From NCBI RefSeq assembly GCF_003206495.1, contig NZ_NKUF01000010.1, forward strand, positions 1-64,000: DNA of 64,000 nt. The letters run 5' to 3'. Each line of letters opens with the position of its first letter. Positions within the stretch are counted from its first letter, which is position 1. The notes beneath the pieces are model-generated. The model was not told where the DNA came from, made no database searches, and saw nothing but the letters and a program-made list of their open reading frames with translations. This document shows, one piece after another, positions 7,337 through 16,747 of this stretch. The DNA is from Gluconacetobacter entanii. Lineage in GTDB: Bacteria; Pseudomonadota; Alphaproteobacteria; Acetobacterales; Acetobacteraceae. Position numbers and translations under genes: made by a program.

Positions 7337-10225
7337 TCAGAAATTGACCTGCGCCTTGAGATACATATAGCGTCCCTGCCAGTCATACATGCCGGGATCG
7401 GTATTGTAATCTCCCAAGGCGTCGAACTGGGGCTGCTTGCCGCCAATGTTGCGCACGCCGCCGGTCACGGTGAACTTGTTGCCGCGATAGGTGATGGACA
7501 CGTCATGATAGAAGGTCTGATTGATCTTGTACCACTGCGTGAAGCTGGCATTATAATCGGACGAGGGGAAATAATACATCCCGTCGATGAAGCGCAGCAT
7601 ATAGGTGAAGCTCCACCGTCCATGGGTAAAGGTGGCGGTGCCGTTGGCCAGCCATTTCGGAGTACCAACCGACCCGAGGTAGCTTACAAACGGCGTGCTG
7701 GGTGTATTCTGTTCCTTGTAAGCCATGACATCCTGAATGTCCGCGCCGAAATGCAGCGAGTTGGCATAGTCGATGTCGTAGTTGTACTGTGCGGAGATGT
7801 CGAGGCCGTCTTCCTTGAAAGCGCCGACATTTTCTTCATAGTTGGAAACGGGGTTAAGCTGTCCCGACACATCGCGTCCATGAATGACGTTACAGTAGGC
7901 GCTGGACATATTGACGCTTTCGTAACATCCATCCAGTTCGGTCTGCAGGGACGGGGTGCTCAGCGCATGTGTGATGGAAGTGTGGAAATAATCAATCGTC
8001 GCGGAAAAACCGGGGAGGAAGGTCGGCGAAAGGATCGTCCCGATCGTATAGGTTCTTGATTCCTCCGGCTGGAGGCTCGGGTTACCGCCACTGATATATT
8101 TCATGGCGTTGTTGACCTGCTTGAAGGTCGAGGGATTGAGGCCCTGTGCACGGCAGTTGGCGGCAACGATGCCAGCAAGTGCGCCATATTCGGAAATCTG
8201 TCCGCACGGATCATGCGCGCCGCTCAGGCTGATTGTCTGGCCGGCATACAGGTCACCGATCTGCGGTGCACGGAAACCGGTCGCAAGGTTGGCACGGAAG
8301 CGGATGCTGTCTGTCGGCGCATAGATCAGGCCGGCATGCCAGTTATATGTCTGTCCGAACGTGTTGTAATTGGAAAAACGTCCCGAAACCTGTGCACTCA
8401 GGCTTTTGGCCGCAGGGAGGTTTTTCAGGAGCGGAATACTGAGTTCACCGAACACCTCGGTCACATTATATCCGCCCGATGTGCTGGTGTAATAGTAATT
8501 CGAGGCCTGTCCGCTCGAAGCAAAGTTACTGGCGTAGGAGTAACCGTCCAGTCCACGATGTTCGACGCCTACGGCGATACCCAGCGGCCCATAGGGCAGG
8601 CGGGCGATATGCTTGTTGGCGAATGTGACCTGCACGTCGCGAAGTTCATAACCGGACGGATAATCGTCCGTGACGCCGATATACTTTTTCGCAGCCGGCG
8701 ACAGGGTCTGCGAAAATGGATTGATCAGGACGCAGCCCGGCTGGCTTGTACAGACGGAAGGATCGTAATATCCTGTTGTGGAACCGCCACCGCCCGTCTG
8801 GTGGAAGCCCAGGGCGTTTTCCATCTTGACCCAGTTGATCTGGCCATTCTGGCTTTCTTCACCAACGGATTTGCCGAAGGAGTAGAAGGCGTCATATGTC
8901 CACCAGCCTGAATGCGGGATGGATCCGCGCAGGCCGACGGTGGCCTGATACTGGTCATTCTGCAGGTCACTGTAACGTTCACCAAGTCCCATCATGCGTT
9001 TGTACATGGCGACGTCTTCACCGAACGGGTTGTAGGGATTCCCCGAAGGAATGATCATTTCCCCCGAATTGCCCGTCAGTGTCGTTGCCGGGGTGCCGAT
9101 GAACATCGGCACGCCCTTGGACCAGCCAGCCGTGTGTGTCCAGTTGCCATCAATGTAGAACTGGACATTCTTGGTGATGTCAAAATGTCCGCTGCCCGCA
9201 ACAGTCTGGATGCTCTGCTGCGCAAGCATCTGGTTGCCTTGTGAATAGTCATAATCATCGGCATAGCCAAACGGGCTGAAACCCCCGTTGCCATTGGGGG
9301 TTACGGAATAATTGCCCAACTGTCCCGGCTGGGATGTCAGGGGGGCGCCACCGTTGGCGGCCACGAAATAGCCATTGGGCGTATAGGTGGAGCCGTAATA
9401 CTGTGGTGCCCCGGGGGAGTTGTCCCACCCTGCACGGTCGTGCATGGCCCATTTGCGGGCATTCGCATCCACGGGAGCCTGGTAGTTATAGGAACCGCTC
9501 AGGATAAAGTTGCCGCGCCCATGCATGATATCCCATCCATGCGTGGCGGTCAGTGCGCTGGTTTCGGCGTCTCCTGAATCACTGATGCCGCCATTGGCGG
9601 TCAGGGTCGTGCCCGTATAGTCCTTTTTCAGGGTAATATTGATGACACCCGCAATGGCGTCGGAACCATAGGTGGTTGATGATCCGTCCTTGAGGATTTC
9701 AACGCGGTCAACCATGGCGGGCGCGATCGCATTCATGTCCACGCAGCCACCGGGCCCTTCGACCATGCGGTGTCCGTCAACCAGGACAAGGGTGCGTGCC
9801 GTACCCAGGTTACGGATATTGATGCATGAACCGCCGAAATTGCTGTAGGAATTCCCGGAGAAGTTCATGGACGGAATGCGTGAAAACACTTCCCCCATCG
9901 TCATGGCGGACGATTGCTGGATCTGGTCCGACGTGATGAGGGCGACTGGCTGTATCTGTTCCGTTTCGCGTGCACCCAGATGGGTGCCGACGACCATTAT
10001 GTTTTCGCTATTGTCGCTTCCTTTCTTTTGATAAACCTTTGTTTGTGTTTTCTTGCTTTTCTTCGCCGGGATGACCTGTCCCGACGTCGTCCCCGGCAGG
10101 GAAATGATCTGCGCATGTGCGGATTTACTCGAAAGTAATTCGCCCGCTGCGGTGCCGAGGATACACAGGCCAGGAGTCGTCAGTATAGAAAGGCAAGTCG
10201 TATAACGACTTATGCGGAATGACAT
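7337..10225 (-). CDS. TonB-dependent outer-membrane receptor
   Basis: 962 aa. A signal peptide (about residues 1-38, ending SAHA) is followed by a plug domain: ENIMVVGTHLGAR is TonB-box-like near 75, then IPSMNFSG, INIRNLGTARTLVLVDGHR and VEILKDGSSTTYGSDAIAGVINI. A large 22-strand barrel ends in YMYLKAQVNF with the terminal Phe needed for outer-membrane assembly. It belongs to the long receptors often annotated for carbohydrate or siderophore uptake; the ligand cannot be read here. The gene is monocistronic, with a long regulatory region upstream that includes a CGTTTC-C-GAAACG palindrome. Confidence 0.9.
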   Translation of the reverse strand: MSFRISRYTTCLSILTTPGLCILGTAAGELLSSKSAHAQIISLPGTTSGQVIPAKKSKKTQTKVYQKKGSDNSENIMVVGTHLGARETEQIQPVALITSDQIQQSSAMTMGEVFSRIPSMNFSGNSYSNFGGSCINIRNLGTARTLVLVDGHRMVEGPGGCVDMNAIAPAMVDRVEILKDGSSTTYGSDAIAGVINITLKKDYTGTTLTANGGISDSGDAETSALTATHGWDIMHGRGNFILSGSYNYQAPVDANARKWAMHDRAGWDNSPGAPQYYGSTYTPNGYFVAANGGAPLTSQPGQLGNYSVTPNGNGGFSPFGYADDYDYSQGNQMLAQQSIQTVAGSGHFDITKNVQFYIDGNWTHTAGWSKGVPMFIGTPATTLTGNSGEMIIPSGNPYNPFGEDVAMYKRMMGLGERYSDLQNDQYQATVGLRGSIPHSGWWTYDAFYSFGKSVGEESQNGQINWVKMENALGFHQTGGGGSTTGYYDPSVCTSQPGCVLINPFSQTLSPAAKKYIGVTDDYPSGYELRDVQVTFANKHIARLPYGPLGIAVGVEHRGLDGYSYASNFASSGQASNYYYTSTSGGYNVTEVFGELSIPLLKNLPAAKSLSAQVSGRFSNYNTFGQTYNWHAGLIYAPTDSIRFRANLATGFRAPQIGDLYAGQTISLSGAHDPCGQISEYGALAGIVAANCRAQGLNPSTFKQVNNAMKYISGGNPSLQPEESRTYTIGTILSPTFLPGFSATIDYFHTSITHALSTPSLQTELDGCYESVNMSSAYCNVIHGRDVSGQLNPVSNYEENVGAFKEDGLDISAQYNYDIDYANSLHFGADIQDVMAYKEQNTPSTPFVSYLGSVGTPKWLANGTATFTHGRWSFTYMLRFIDGMYYFPSSDYNASFTQWYKINQTFYHDVSITYRGNKFTVTGGVRNIGGKQPQFDALGDYNTDPGMYDWQGRYMYLKAQVNF

Positions 10226-11322
10226 CGTTTAATGCTCCTTCCTCGTTGCGCCCTATGTATTTATTCGGAAACACATCATATCGAGCGGTATAATGTATCG
10301 TTTCCGAAACGTAATATCGTCAATTTCAAAAAAGTTGTTCGTGCATAACTTTTGTTTAAGGGGGCTGTGATGATATTTTGGATTCAGCGTATTGGTATTA
10401 TACTTAATAAAATGCAGAAGTTTTAAAAGCCATCAAGTAATTCTGATGAATTCATTTTTTAGTTGCAAATTCATCACAAATGCCACGGATTTTCTAAATC
10501 AGAATCCTGGATGCCATGCACACGATAAGCCTGGCCTGCAGAAAATGGTGGTTTTTCCGTCATGTTTTGGACAGCGGATATGATATGGCAGTAAATGCCT
10601 GTAATAAAAGCGGGTTTTATTACGGAATACGCTCACCCTGTCATGGGGGATGCAGCCCTATGGGGAGGAGATCAACGTGGTCGTCATTGCGAACGCTGCC
10701 AGAAGTCCTGATGCCTGTATTTTTCAGGTAGGGGAACACAAGGCAGGTGGAAACAAGAGACGATACCGAAACGATACGAACACAATGCCTGTGCCGATGG
10801 CAGATATCATGCCGTATATATGTGAATGGCAGTCGCATGATCGGGTTCTCATCATGACTACTTGTTTCGTTTCAGAATATTCCAGTTCAAGACATATTGT
10901 GTCAATTCCAAAATGATGGGGTCGTATTAGCCCTTGGTTAAGGGGAAGGGGATTCGTTAATTGAGGGAAACGAATGGTATTAATCTATATTTTCATGATG
11001 AACCCGGATGCGGACATATCAGAAAATGGTGCGCGATGGTCCATGGCATGCCACGATCTGCATGACGGAAAGAATTGGTCTGGTTCGATGATGGAAAGGC
11101 CCCGACTGTCATGGGTATGAACAGGAGTACGTTCGTGGGCCGGAAGGATGCTTGATCTCGCGTGACGTCATGGCCTAGCCTCCAGCAGCAGGGCTGGAAA
11201 GGTTTCGGCCTGCCCGTCACATGCAAAGGCGGGACTGCGTCTGAACGCCTGACCGGGCAGGCAGGATCCCGCCGGACGCCACGTGTCCTCAATCGTTCCG
11301 CCCCATGGAAAGGCAGCCCTTC
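10226..11322. other. Long intergenic region upstream of the TBDR and DUF72 genes
   Basis: About 1.1 kb, AT-rich in its TBDR-proximal half. It holds the palindrome at 10299-10311 and a decamer GTATCGTTTC that recurs on the other strand at 10768-10777. Several short open frames are present but none has convincing coding character. Confidence 0.5.
10299..10311. promoter_or_regulatory. Palindrome upstream of the TBDR gene
   Basis: CGTTTC-C-GAAACG, a perfect 6+6 inverted repeat about 75 bp upstream of the TBDR start. Position and symmetry fit an operator; no specific regulator can be named. Confidence 0.4.
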
Positions 11323-12057
11323 ATGTCCATACGCATCGGTGTTGCTGGCTGGTCGATCCCCGCTGCGCTGGTGGGGGAGTTTCCTTCGGCTGGCACGCAT
11401 CTTGAACGCTATGCCGGGCGGCTTCTGGCTGTCGAGATCAACAGCAGCTTCTATCGCCCGCACCGGCGCACGACTTATGAACGCTGGGCCGCAGGCGTGC
11501 CGTCCGGGTTCCGCTTTTCCGTAAAGCTGCCCCGGGCCATCACGCATGACCGCTGCCTGGGTGGTTGCGGGGCGCTGATGGAGCAGTTTGCCGAGGAAAC
11601 CGAGGGCTTGGGTGCAAAACGTGGTCCCATCCTGGTTCAGTTGCCTCCGGGCTTCGCCTATCCCGGCGAGGTCGCAGAACGTTTCTTCACAGATCTGAAG
11701 GCCATCATCGCCGGTCCCGTCGTTCTGGAACCAAGGCATGCAAGCTGGTTCCAGCCGGAGGTGGAACGCATGCTGCAGCGGCAGCAGGTATCACGGGTCG
11801 CGGCGGATCCGGCGCGTCCATTATTATCCGCGGCGCACCCCGGGGGATGGGACGGTCTTGCCTATTTCCGATTGCATGGTTCCCCGCGCATCTATGTGTC
11901 GCCTTATGGGAACGACGTCATTGTGGCGCAGGCAGAGCGCATTGCGGCACTGAATGCGCGTGGCACGGAGGTCTGGACGATTTTCGACAATACCACCTAT
12001 GGCGCCGCCACGCGGAATGCGCTGGAACTTGTCGAGGCGGTCATGGGAAATAAATGA
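11323..12057 (+). CDS. DUF72 family protein
   Basis: 244 aa from ATG 11323, with GGAAAGG about 10 nt upstream; an in-frame ATG at 11305 overlaps that SD and is less likely. Typical DUF72 TIM-barrel features are RIGVAGWSIP at the N terminus, LLAVEINSSFYRPHRRTTYERWA, FRFSVKLPRAITHD, VVLEPRHASW and YFRLHGSPRIY, ending EVWTIFDNTTYGAATRNALEL. The family is widespread and its biochemical role is unknown. The gene stands alone on the plus strand. Confidence 0.9.
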   Translation: MSIRIGVAGWSIPAALVGEFPSAGTHLERYAGRLLAVEINSSFYRPHRRTTYERWAAGVPSGFRFSVKLPRAITHDRCLGGCGALMEQFAEETEGLGAKRGPILVQLPPGFAYPGEVAERFFTDLKAIIAGPVVLEPRHASWFQPEVERMLQRQQVSRVAADPARPLLSAAHPGGWDGLAYFRLHGSPRIYVSPYGNDVIVAQAERIAALNARGTEVWTIFDNTTYGAATRNALELVEAVMGNK

Positions 12058-12171
12058 CTTATGGAATGGTATTTTTTGGGGGCTTTTAAAAAAAGCTTCG
12101 CCAGAAAATTTTGAATGATTTGTGCAATTTCTTGTGGGCGGGGGAAATACCCATGCCCTGTGGCGGATCAT

Positions 12172-12207
12172 AAAAAAAGCCGGGATGCCCTGCGATATCC
12201 CGGCTTC
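12172..12207 (-). terminator. Rho-independent terminator of the aminotransferase gene
   Basis: On the minus strand AAGCCGGGAT and ATCCCGGCTT pair as a GC-rich stem, followed by a run of seven T. It lies 20 bp past the aminotransferase stop. Confidence 0.8.
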
Positions 12208-12226
12208 TGTCGTGGGGGAGAGCGCC

Positions 12227-13429
12227 TTATTTCAGCCCATCCACAAAAGCCGCGATACGACGGCAGCCTTCGCGAAGGGTTGTGGTATCGGTTGCGTAGG
12301 AGATACGGAAGAAGGGGCTCATGCCATAGGCCGCGCCCTGTACGGAGGCCACCTGCTGCTCTTCGAGCAGGGCCATGACGAAATCGGCATCGGTCGCGAT
12401 CAGGCGGCCACCTGCCGACGTCTTGCCCATGCATCCGCTGATGTCGGGATAGACATAGAACGCACCCTGCGGCGTATGGCACTCCACCCCGGGAATGGCG
12501 TTGAGCAGGCTGACCACAAGGTCGCGACGGGCCTGATATTCGGCGGCGCGGGCCTGAAGGAAATCCTGCGGGCCGTTCAGCGCCGCGACAGCGGCCGCCT
12601 GCGCCAGCGTGTTGATGCCGCTCGTCGTCTGGCCCTGCATGTTGTTCATCGCCGCGATCAGTGCGCGGGGACCACCGCAATAGCCCACGCGCCAGCCAGT
12701 CATGGCATAGGCCTTCGACACGCCATTGACGGTCAGGACGCGATCTTTCAGTCGTGGCTCCACTTCGGCGATCGTGCAGAAGGTAAACCCGTCATAGATC
12801 AGGTGCTCATAGATATCGTCGGTCAGGATCCAGACATGGGGATGTTTCAGAAGGACGGCGGCGATGGCCTCCATATCCTCACGCGGGCAGCATGCACCGG
12901 TCGGGTTGCCGGGGAAGTTGAGCACCAGCCACTTCGTTTTGGGGGTGATGGCGGCGTCAAGGGCGGTGGCCGACAGGCGGAATCCGCTTTCGGCGGGGCA
13001 GGGGACAGAGACGATATTCGCACCGGCAAGGCGGGCGATATCGGCATAGCTGATCCAGCTTGGGGTGGGCAGGACCACTTCGTCACCGGGATTGATGGTG
13101 GCCATCATGGCGTCATAGATGATCTGCTTGGCGCCGTTGGCCACCAGGATTTCATCAAGTGCGTAATCAAGGTGATTTTCACGCTGGAATTTGGCCTGCA
13201 CCGCTTTCTTCAGGGCGGGTTTGCCGTCCTGGGGCTGATATTTGGTATCTCCCGCGCGCGCTGCGGCAAAGGCCGCCTCCACCACATGCTCCGGCGTGGG
13301 GAAGTCCGGTTCGCCAGAGGAAAGGCTGATAATCTTCACCCCTTCCGCCTTCAGCACCGACGCCTTGTCGGTCATCGCGGCGGAAGCCGAAATCCCAATT
13401 CCATTCAGTCGATCCGCAAACCCGGGCAT
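12227..13429 (-). CDS. Class I PLP aminotransferase (aspartate aminotransferase type)
   Basis: 400 aa from ATG 13429 (GGAGAG 8 nt upstream), the standard length for the AAT Ib group. Motifs: SLSSGEPDFPTPEHV near 34, NFPGNPTGA near 173, DDIYEHLIYDG near 205 (Tyr-PLP), VNGVSKAYAMTGWRVGY near 235 with the PLP Lys, and RISYATD near the end for substrate carboxylate binding. It should catalyse aspartate + 2-oxoglutarate to oxaloacetate + glutamate or a close variant. It follows the transporter genes on the same strand (128 bp gap) and ends in a strong terminator. It fits the glutamate/aspartate theme of the neighbouring pxp and aspA genes. Confidence 0.9.
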   Translation of the reverse strand: MPGFADRLNGIGISASAAMTDKASVLKAEGVKIISLSSGEPDFPTPEHVVEAAFAAARAGDTKYQPQDGKPALKKAVQAKFQRENHLDYALDEILVANGAKQIIYDAMMATINPGDEVVLPTPSWISYADIARLAGANIVSVPCPAESGFRLSATALDAAITPKTKWLVLNFPGNPTGACCPREDMEAIAAVLLKHPHVWILTDDIYEHLIYDGFTFCTIAEVEPRLKDRVLTVNGVSKAYAMTGWRVGYCGGPRALIAAMNNMQGQTTSGINTLAQAAAVAALNGPQDFLQARAAEYQARRDLVVSLLNAIPGVECHTPQGAFYVYPDISGCMGKTSAGGRLIATDADFVMALLEEQQVASVQGAAYGMSPFFRISYATDTTTLREGCRRIAAFVDGLK

Positions 13430-13557
13430 CGGACGCTCTCTCCACTTCTGCTCATGCAACACAATACATGCCTGTAACGTATCGTAGATCGTTTCACGAT
13501 AGGTTCGATACCGACGAAAATCGTCTGGCCCCATACAACAATCCTATGAAAGGGCGG

Positions 13558-14820
13558 TTATCCGTCCTGCATGTCCATCCGGATCGGGTTGCGCACCATC
13601 GCCAGCGACAGCAGGGCCGCAACGATCAGGGCAATGGCGCACATATACCAGGCCATGTCGAAACTGCCGGTCCAGGCGACGATATATCCGGTCAGGATCG
13701 GTGACAGCAGTCCCAGCGCGTTACTGCATGTCAGCGTGACGCCCGTAACCGCCCCCATTTTCCCACCATCTTCGACCATGTCGGTCAGCAGGGCGGTATT
13801 TGCGCCATTGGCTGCCATCAGGCAGGCCAGCGCGCCGGAAAGGACCAGCAGGATGGGCAGCATGGTATGGCACTGCGGCAGCAGTCCGATCGTGGCGGCC
13901 CCGGCCAGGCAGATGGCGACGATGAAACGCCGGTAGGGCGGGTGGATGCCATTGCGAAAGACAAGCTGTTCCAGTATCCGCCCGATGATGACCGCGCCGG
14001 CCGCCGCACTCAGGTAACACAGGGCCGTGCTGTTGCCCGTGCCGGTAATGTCGATATGCAGTTCATGGATGAGGTAGAGCGGCATCCACGACATGACCAG
14101 GAAATTCAGGTAATTCTGCGTACACTGCACCACCAGGATGCCAAGAAAGGAAGACGAGCGGAACAGGTTCCGTATTTCCCGCACTGAAATGGGTTTCCGG
14201 CGTGGTGCATCGGTCTTTTCCTTCGGGTTGCGGTAGATCAGCCACCAGACCACCGCCCACAGGATGCCAATGCCCCCCAGCGCCATGAATTCGCAGCGCC
14301 ACCCAAAGAAAGTGATGAGATAGGCCCCCGCGATCGTGCCACCGGCCAGGCCAAGCTGCATGCCCGTCAGGAGCATGGTCATGACCGATCCGCGCTCCTT
14401 CGGCAGTGCCCAGTTGCGCACGACCGTCGCCCCAACGCCAAAGGTCGGGGCCTCCCCCACGCCCAGCAGCATGCGCGTCAGCAGGAACTGCGTGATGTTC
14501 TGCGCCATGCCCCCCAGCAGCATGGCAAAGGACCATATGCCCACGGCCAGGGAGCCAATCGCCCGTGCCCCCACCATATCGAGCACGATGGTCGATGGCA
14601 GGTTGAGCAGGAAATAGGACCACAGGAAACTGGAGGACACCCAGCCCATCTGCACCGGGGTGAGGGAAAATTCCCTGCCCATCGTCGGCAGGGCAATGGA
14701 CAGCGCGGCACGGTCGCCATAACTGATGGCGTACATCAGGAAAACGAGAAAGAAGAACACATGGCGGGCAGGAATTGCCCGCCTGCCTTTTGCCTTGGTC
14801 GTGATTTCACCTGTTGTCAC
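13558..14820 (-). CDS. MFS transporter, anion:cation symporter type
   Basis: 420 aa from GTG 14820 (GGGAG 9 nt upstream). Starts further upstream would add about 55 residues of non-membrane sequence that overlap the EamA gene and look spurious. Twelve helices are visible. Motif YGDRAALSIALPTM in TM1 and LTRMLLGVGEAPTFG in TM4 place it with the organic-anion ACS family (glucarate/galactonate/phthalate-type). The likely substrate is an organic acid. It lies between the EamA exporter and the aminotransferase on the same strand, probably one transcription unit. Confidence 0.85.
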   Translation of the reverse strand: MTTGEITTKAKGRRAIPARHVFFFLVFLMYAISYGDRAALSIALPTMGREFSLTPVQMGWVSSSFLWSYFLLNLPSTIVLDMVGARAIGSLAVGIWSFAMLLGGMAQNITQFLLTRMLLGVGEAPTFGVGATVVRNWALPKERGSVMTMLLTGMQLGLAGGTIAGAYLITFFGWRCEFMALGGIGILWAVVWWLIYRNPKEKTDAPRRKPISVREIRNLFRSSSFLGILVVQCTQNYLNFLVMSWMPLYLIHELHIDITGTGNSTALCYLSAAAGAVIIGRILEQLVFRNGIHPPYRRFIVAICLAGAATIGLLPQCHTMLPILLVLSGALACLMAANGANTALLTDMVEDGGKMGAVTGVTLTCSNALGLLSPILTGYIVAWTGSFDMAWYMCAIALIVAALLSLAMVRNPIRMDMQDG

Positions 14821-14887
14821 GCGACAGGACTCCCGGTGTGCCGTGAATTGGGGATGAAGCAGCGGGGCGGCAGGCATGGGGCAGGGG

Positions 14888-15811
14888 TCATGGCGGGGTG
14901 CCCGTGGCGGCGTCCATCGTGCCCTCGGCCACGGCTTTCTGCTTCGTCGGGCGGTCATGGCGCAGCATCCACACGCCAGAGCCAATAATCAGCAATCCGC
15001 CAATGACCATGGCCACGCCGGGGATTTCCACAAACCCGAACCATCCGATCAGTGCGGCCCACAGCAGCCCCGAATAGGCAAAGGGACCGATGGCGGACAC
15101 CTGCGCCGATGCGAAGGCTTCGGTCTGGAGCACCTGCGCAATGCCGGCGAAGGCCCCCACGGCGACAAGGCACAGGGCCTCAGTCAGGTCGGGCGTGGTC
15201 CAGATGAACGGCAGCGGCAGCGCGGTCATCGACGTCATCAGGATGGCCTGCCACAGGGCGATGGTGGTGCTGGACTCCGTGGCCGAAAGCTGGCGGATCT
15301 GCATGGTGGTCAGCGCGCCTACGCCGCCCTGCGCCAGCGCTACGAAATAGGCCCAGGCGGGCACCGCGCTGTCGGCGCCATGCAGCAGTCCCTTGCCCAG
15401 GGCGACGACGATCACGCCGGAAAACCCGATCAGCACCGCAATCCAGCGCTGGAAGGAGGGGCGTTCATGCAGCAGGGGAATGGACAGCAGGACCAGGAAC
15501 AGTGGCTGCGTGTAGGACAGGACCTGCTGTTCCGCCAGTGGCAGGCGGGTTACGGTAATCACCACCATGATCATGCTGATCAGTCCGACAACCGAACGCA
15601 GGACATGTCCGCCGAAATGATGCGTTTTCAGGACAATGCCCGTGCGTGATGCGATCAGCAGCACGAATGGCAGGGAAAACAGGTTGCGGAAAAAGGTGAT
15701 TTCAAGCGCGGGCAGGGTCGAACCCGTCAGTTTCTGCAGGGCATTGAGTGCTGCGGTAAAGAATGTTGCCGATGCCAGAAGTAATGCACCACGTTTCAGG
15801 TCATGCTTCAT
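14888..15811 (-). CDS. DMT superfamily (EamA) transporter
   Basis: 307 aa from ATG 15811. Two EamA repeats of about five helices each make the usual ten-TM architecture: residues 8-140 with FFRNLFSLPFVLLIASR, and 150-285 with ALWQAILMTSM and PFAYSGLLWAALIGWFGFVE. EamA proteins export amino acids or other small metabolites. It is the first gene of the minus-strand transporter/aminotransferase group. A perfect inverted repeat at 15892-15909 lies about 80 bp upstream. Confidence 0.85.
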   Translation of the reverse strand: MKHDLKRGALLLASATFFTAALNALQKLTGSTLPALEITFFRNLFSLPFVLLIASRTGIVLKTHHFGGHVLRSVVGLISMIMVVITVTRLPLAEQQVLSYTQPLFLVLLSIPLLHERPSFQRWIAVLIGFSGVIVVALGKGLLHGADSAVPAWAYFVALAQGGVGALTTMQIRQLSATESSTTIALWQAILMTSMTALPLPFIWTTPDLTEALCLVAVGAFAGIAQVLQTEAFASAQVSAIGPFAYSGLLWAALIGWFGFVEIPGVAMVIGGLLIIGSGVWMLRHDRPTKQKAVAEGTMDAATGTPP

Positions 15812-15891
15812 TGTGTCCGTACCCCGATGCACGACATGAACGAAGGCGCGCGTCATGAAGGATCAATTTTTCCATGCCCCTGCCTGCCACA

Positions 15892-15909
15892 CGTTACGTC
15901 ATCGTAACG
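15892..15909. promoter_or_regulatory. Perfect inverted repeat upstream of the EamA operon
   Basis: CGTTACG-TCAT-CGTAACG, 7-bp arms with a 4-nt spacer, in the only intergenic gap between pxpA and the transporter operon. It is most easily read as an operator for a dimeric regulator, since no T-run follows as a terminator would require. Confidence 0.5.
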
Positions 15910-15979
15910 CGCGGGGCGCATTTCGGGTCATAGGCATTTGTTTCTTGGCAATAATAAATTCTTATGGCTGAGGGATGTC

Positions 15980-16747
15980 TCAGTCCATGATCTGGCACGC
16001 AGGGGTCAGGATGCCGCCGCTGGCTTCGATTTCCGCACGGATCGCGCGTGCGAGTTCCAGTGACCCGGGGGTGTCGCTATGTACCAGGATGGAGCGCGCA
16101 CGGACCGGCAGGCGTGTGCCATCAATGGTGGTGACGGACCCGTCATGCAGGAACTGCTTCACGCGCGCGCGCACGTCCGCCAGATCATGGATGACCGCGC
16201 CCGGCCGTCCGCGTGGGACCAGCATGCCCGCCGCCGTATAGGCGCGATCCGCCAGGAACAGGGTATGCGGACGCAGCCCTGCCTTTTCCGCCGCGCGCTC
16301 CGTCGCCTGACCGGGCATGCAGAATACGGACAGTTCGCGGTCCATCGCGGCAATGGCGCGGGTCAGGCGCAGGGCAAGTCCTTCATCCGCATTGGCCATG
16401 TTGCCGAATGCGGCGTGGTAGCTGACATGGGTCACGCGGTGCCCGTGCCGTGCCGCAATCCCCTGCAGCGCGCCGATCTGGTAGCACATCATCGCTTCCA
16501 TATCCGCATCGGAGACCGCCATCGCGCGCCGCCCGAAACCGATCAGGTCCGGCAGGCCGGGATGTGCGCCGATCCCGACGCCTTTTTCCTTCGCCAATTG
16601 CACGGTGCGATCCATGATGGCGTAGTCACCGGCATGGAAACCGCAGGCGATATTGGCTGACGACACGGTATCCATCAGGCCGTCATCATCGGCGATGCGC
16701 CAGCGGCCGAACCCTTCGCCCATGTCGGAATTGAGGTCGATTTTCAT
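15980..16747 (-). CDS. pxpA: 5-oxoprolinase subunit A (LamB/YcsF family)
   Basis: 255 aa, standard length. MKIDLNSDMGEGFGRW is the family's N-terminal signature; SANIACGFHAGDYAIM and GVGIGAHPGLPDLIGFGRR follow, ending RAIRAEIEASGGIL. PxpA with PxpB and PxpC forms the ATP-dependent enzyme that opens 5-oxoproline (pyroglutamate) to glutamate. It overlaps the pxpC stop by 4 nt, making translational coupling and a pxpB-pxpC-pxpA operon likely. Confidence 0.92.
   Translation of the reverse strand: MKIDLNSDMGEGFGRWRIADDDGLMDTVSSANIACGFHAGDYAIMDRTVQLAKEKGVGIGAHPGLPDLIGFGRRAMAVSDADMEAMMCYQIGALQGIAARHGHRVTHVSYHAAFGNMANADEGLALRLTRAIAAMDRELSVFCMPGQATERAAEKAGLRPHTLFLADRAYTAAGMLVPRGRPGAVIHDLADVRARVKQFLHDGSVTTIDGTRLPVRARSILVHSDTPGSLELARAIRAEIEASGGILTPACQIMD

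Noticed and set aside
10392-10916. Small open frames in the long TBDR upstream region
   Set aside because: No SD, no homology-like features, and AT-rich surroundings where random frames are short and frequent.
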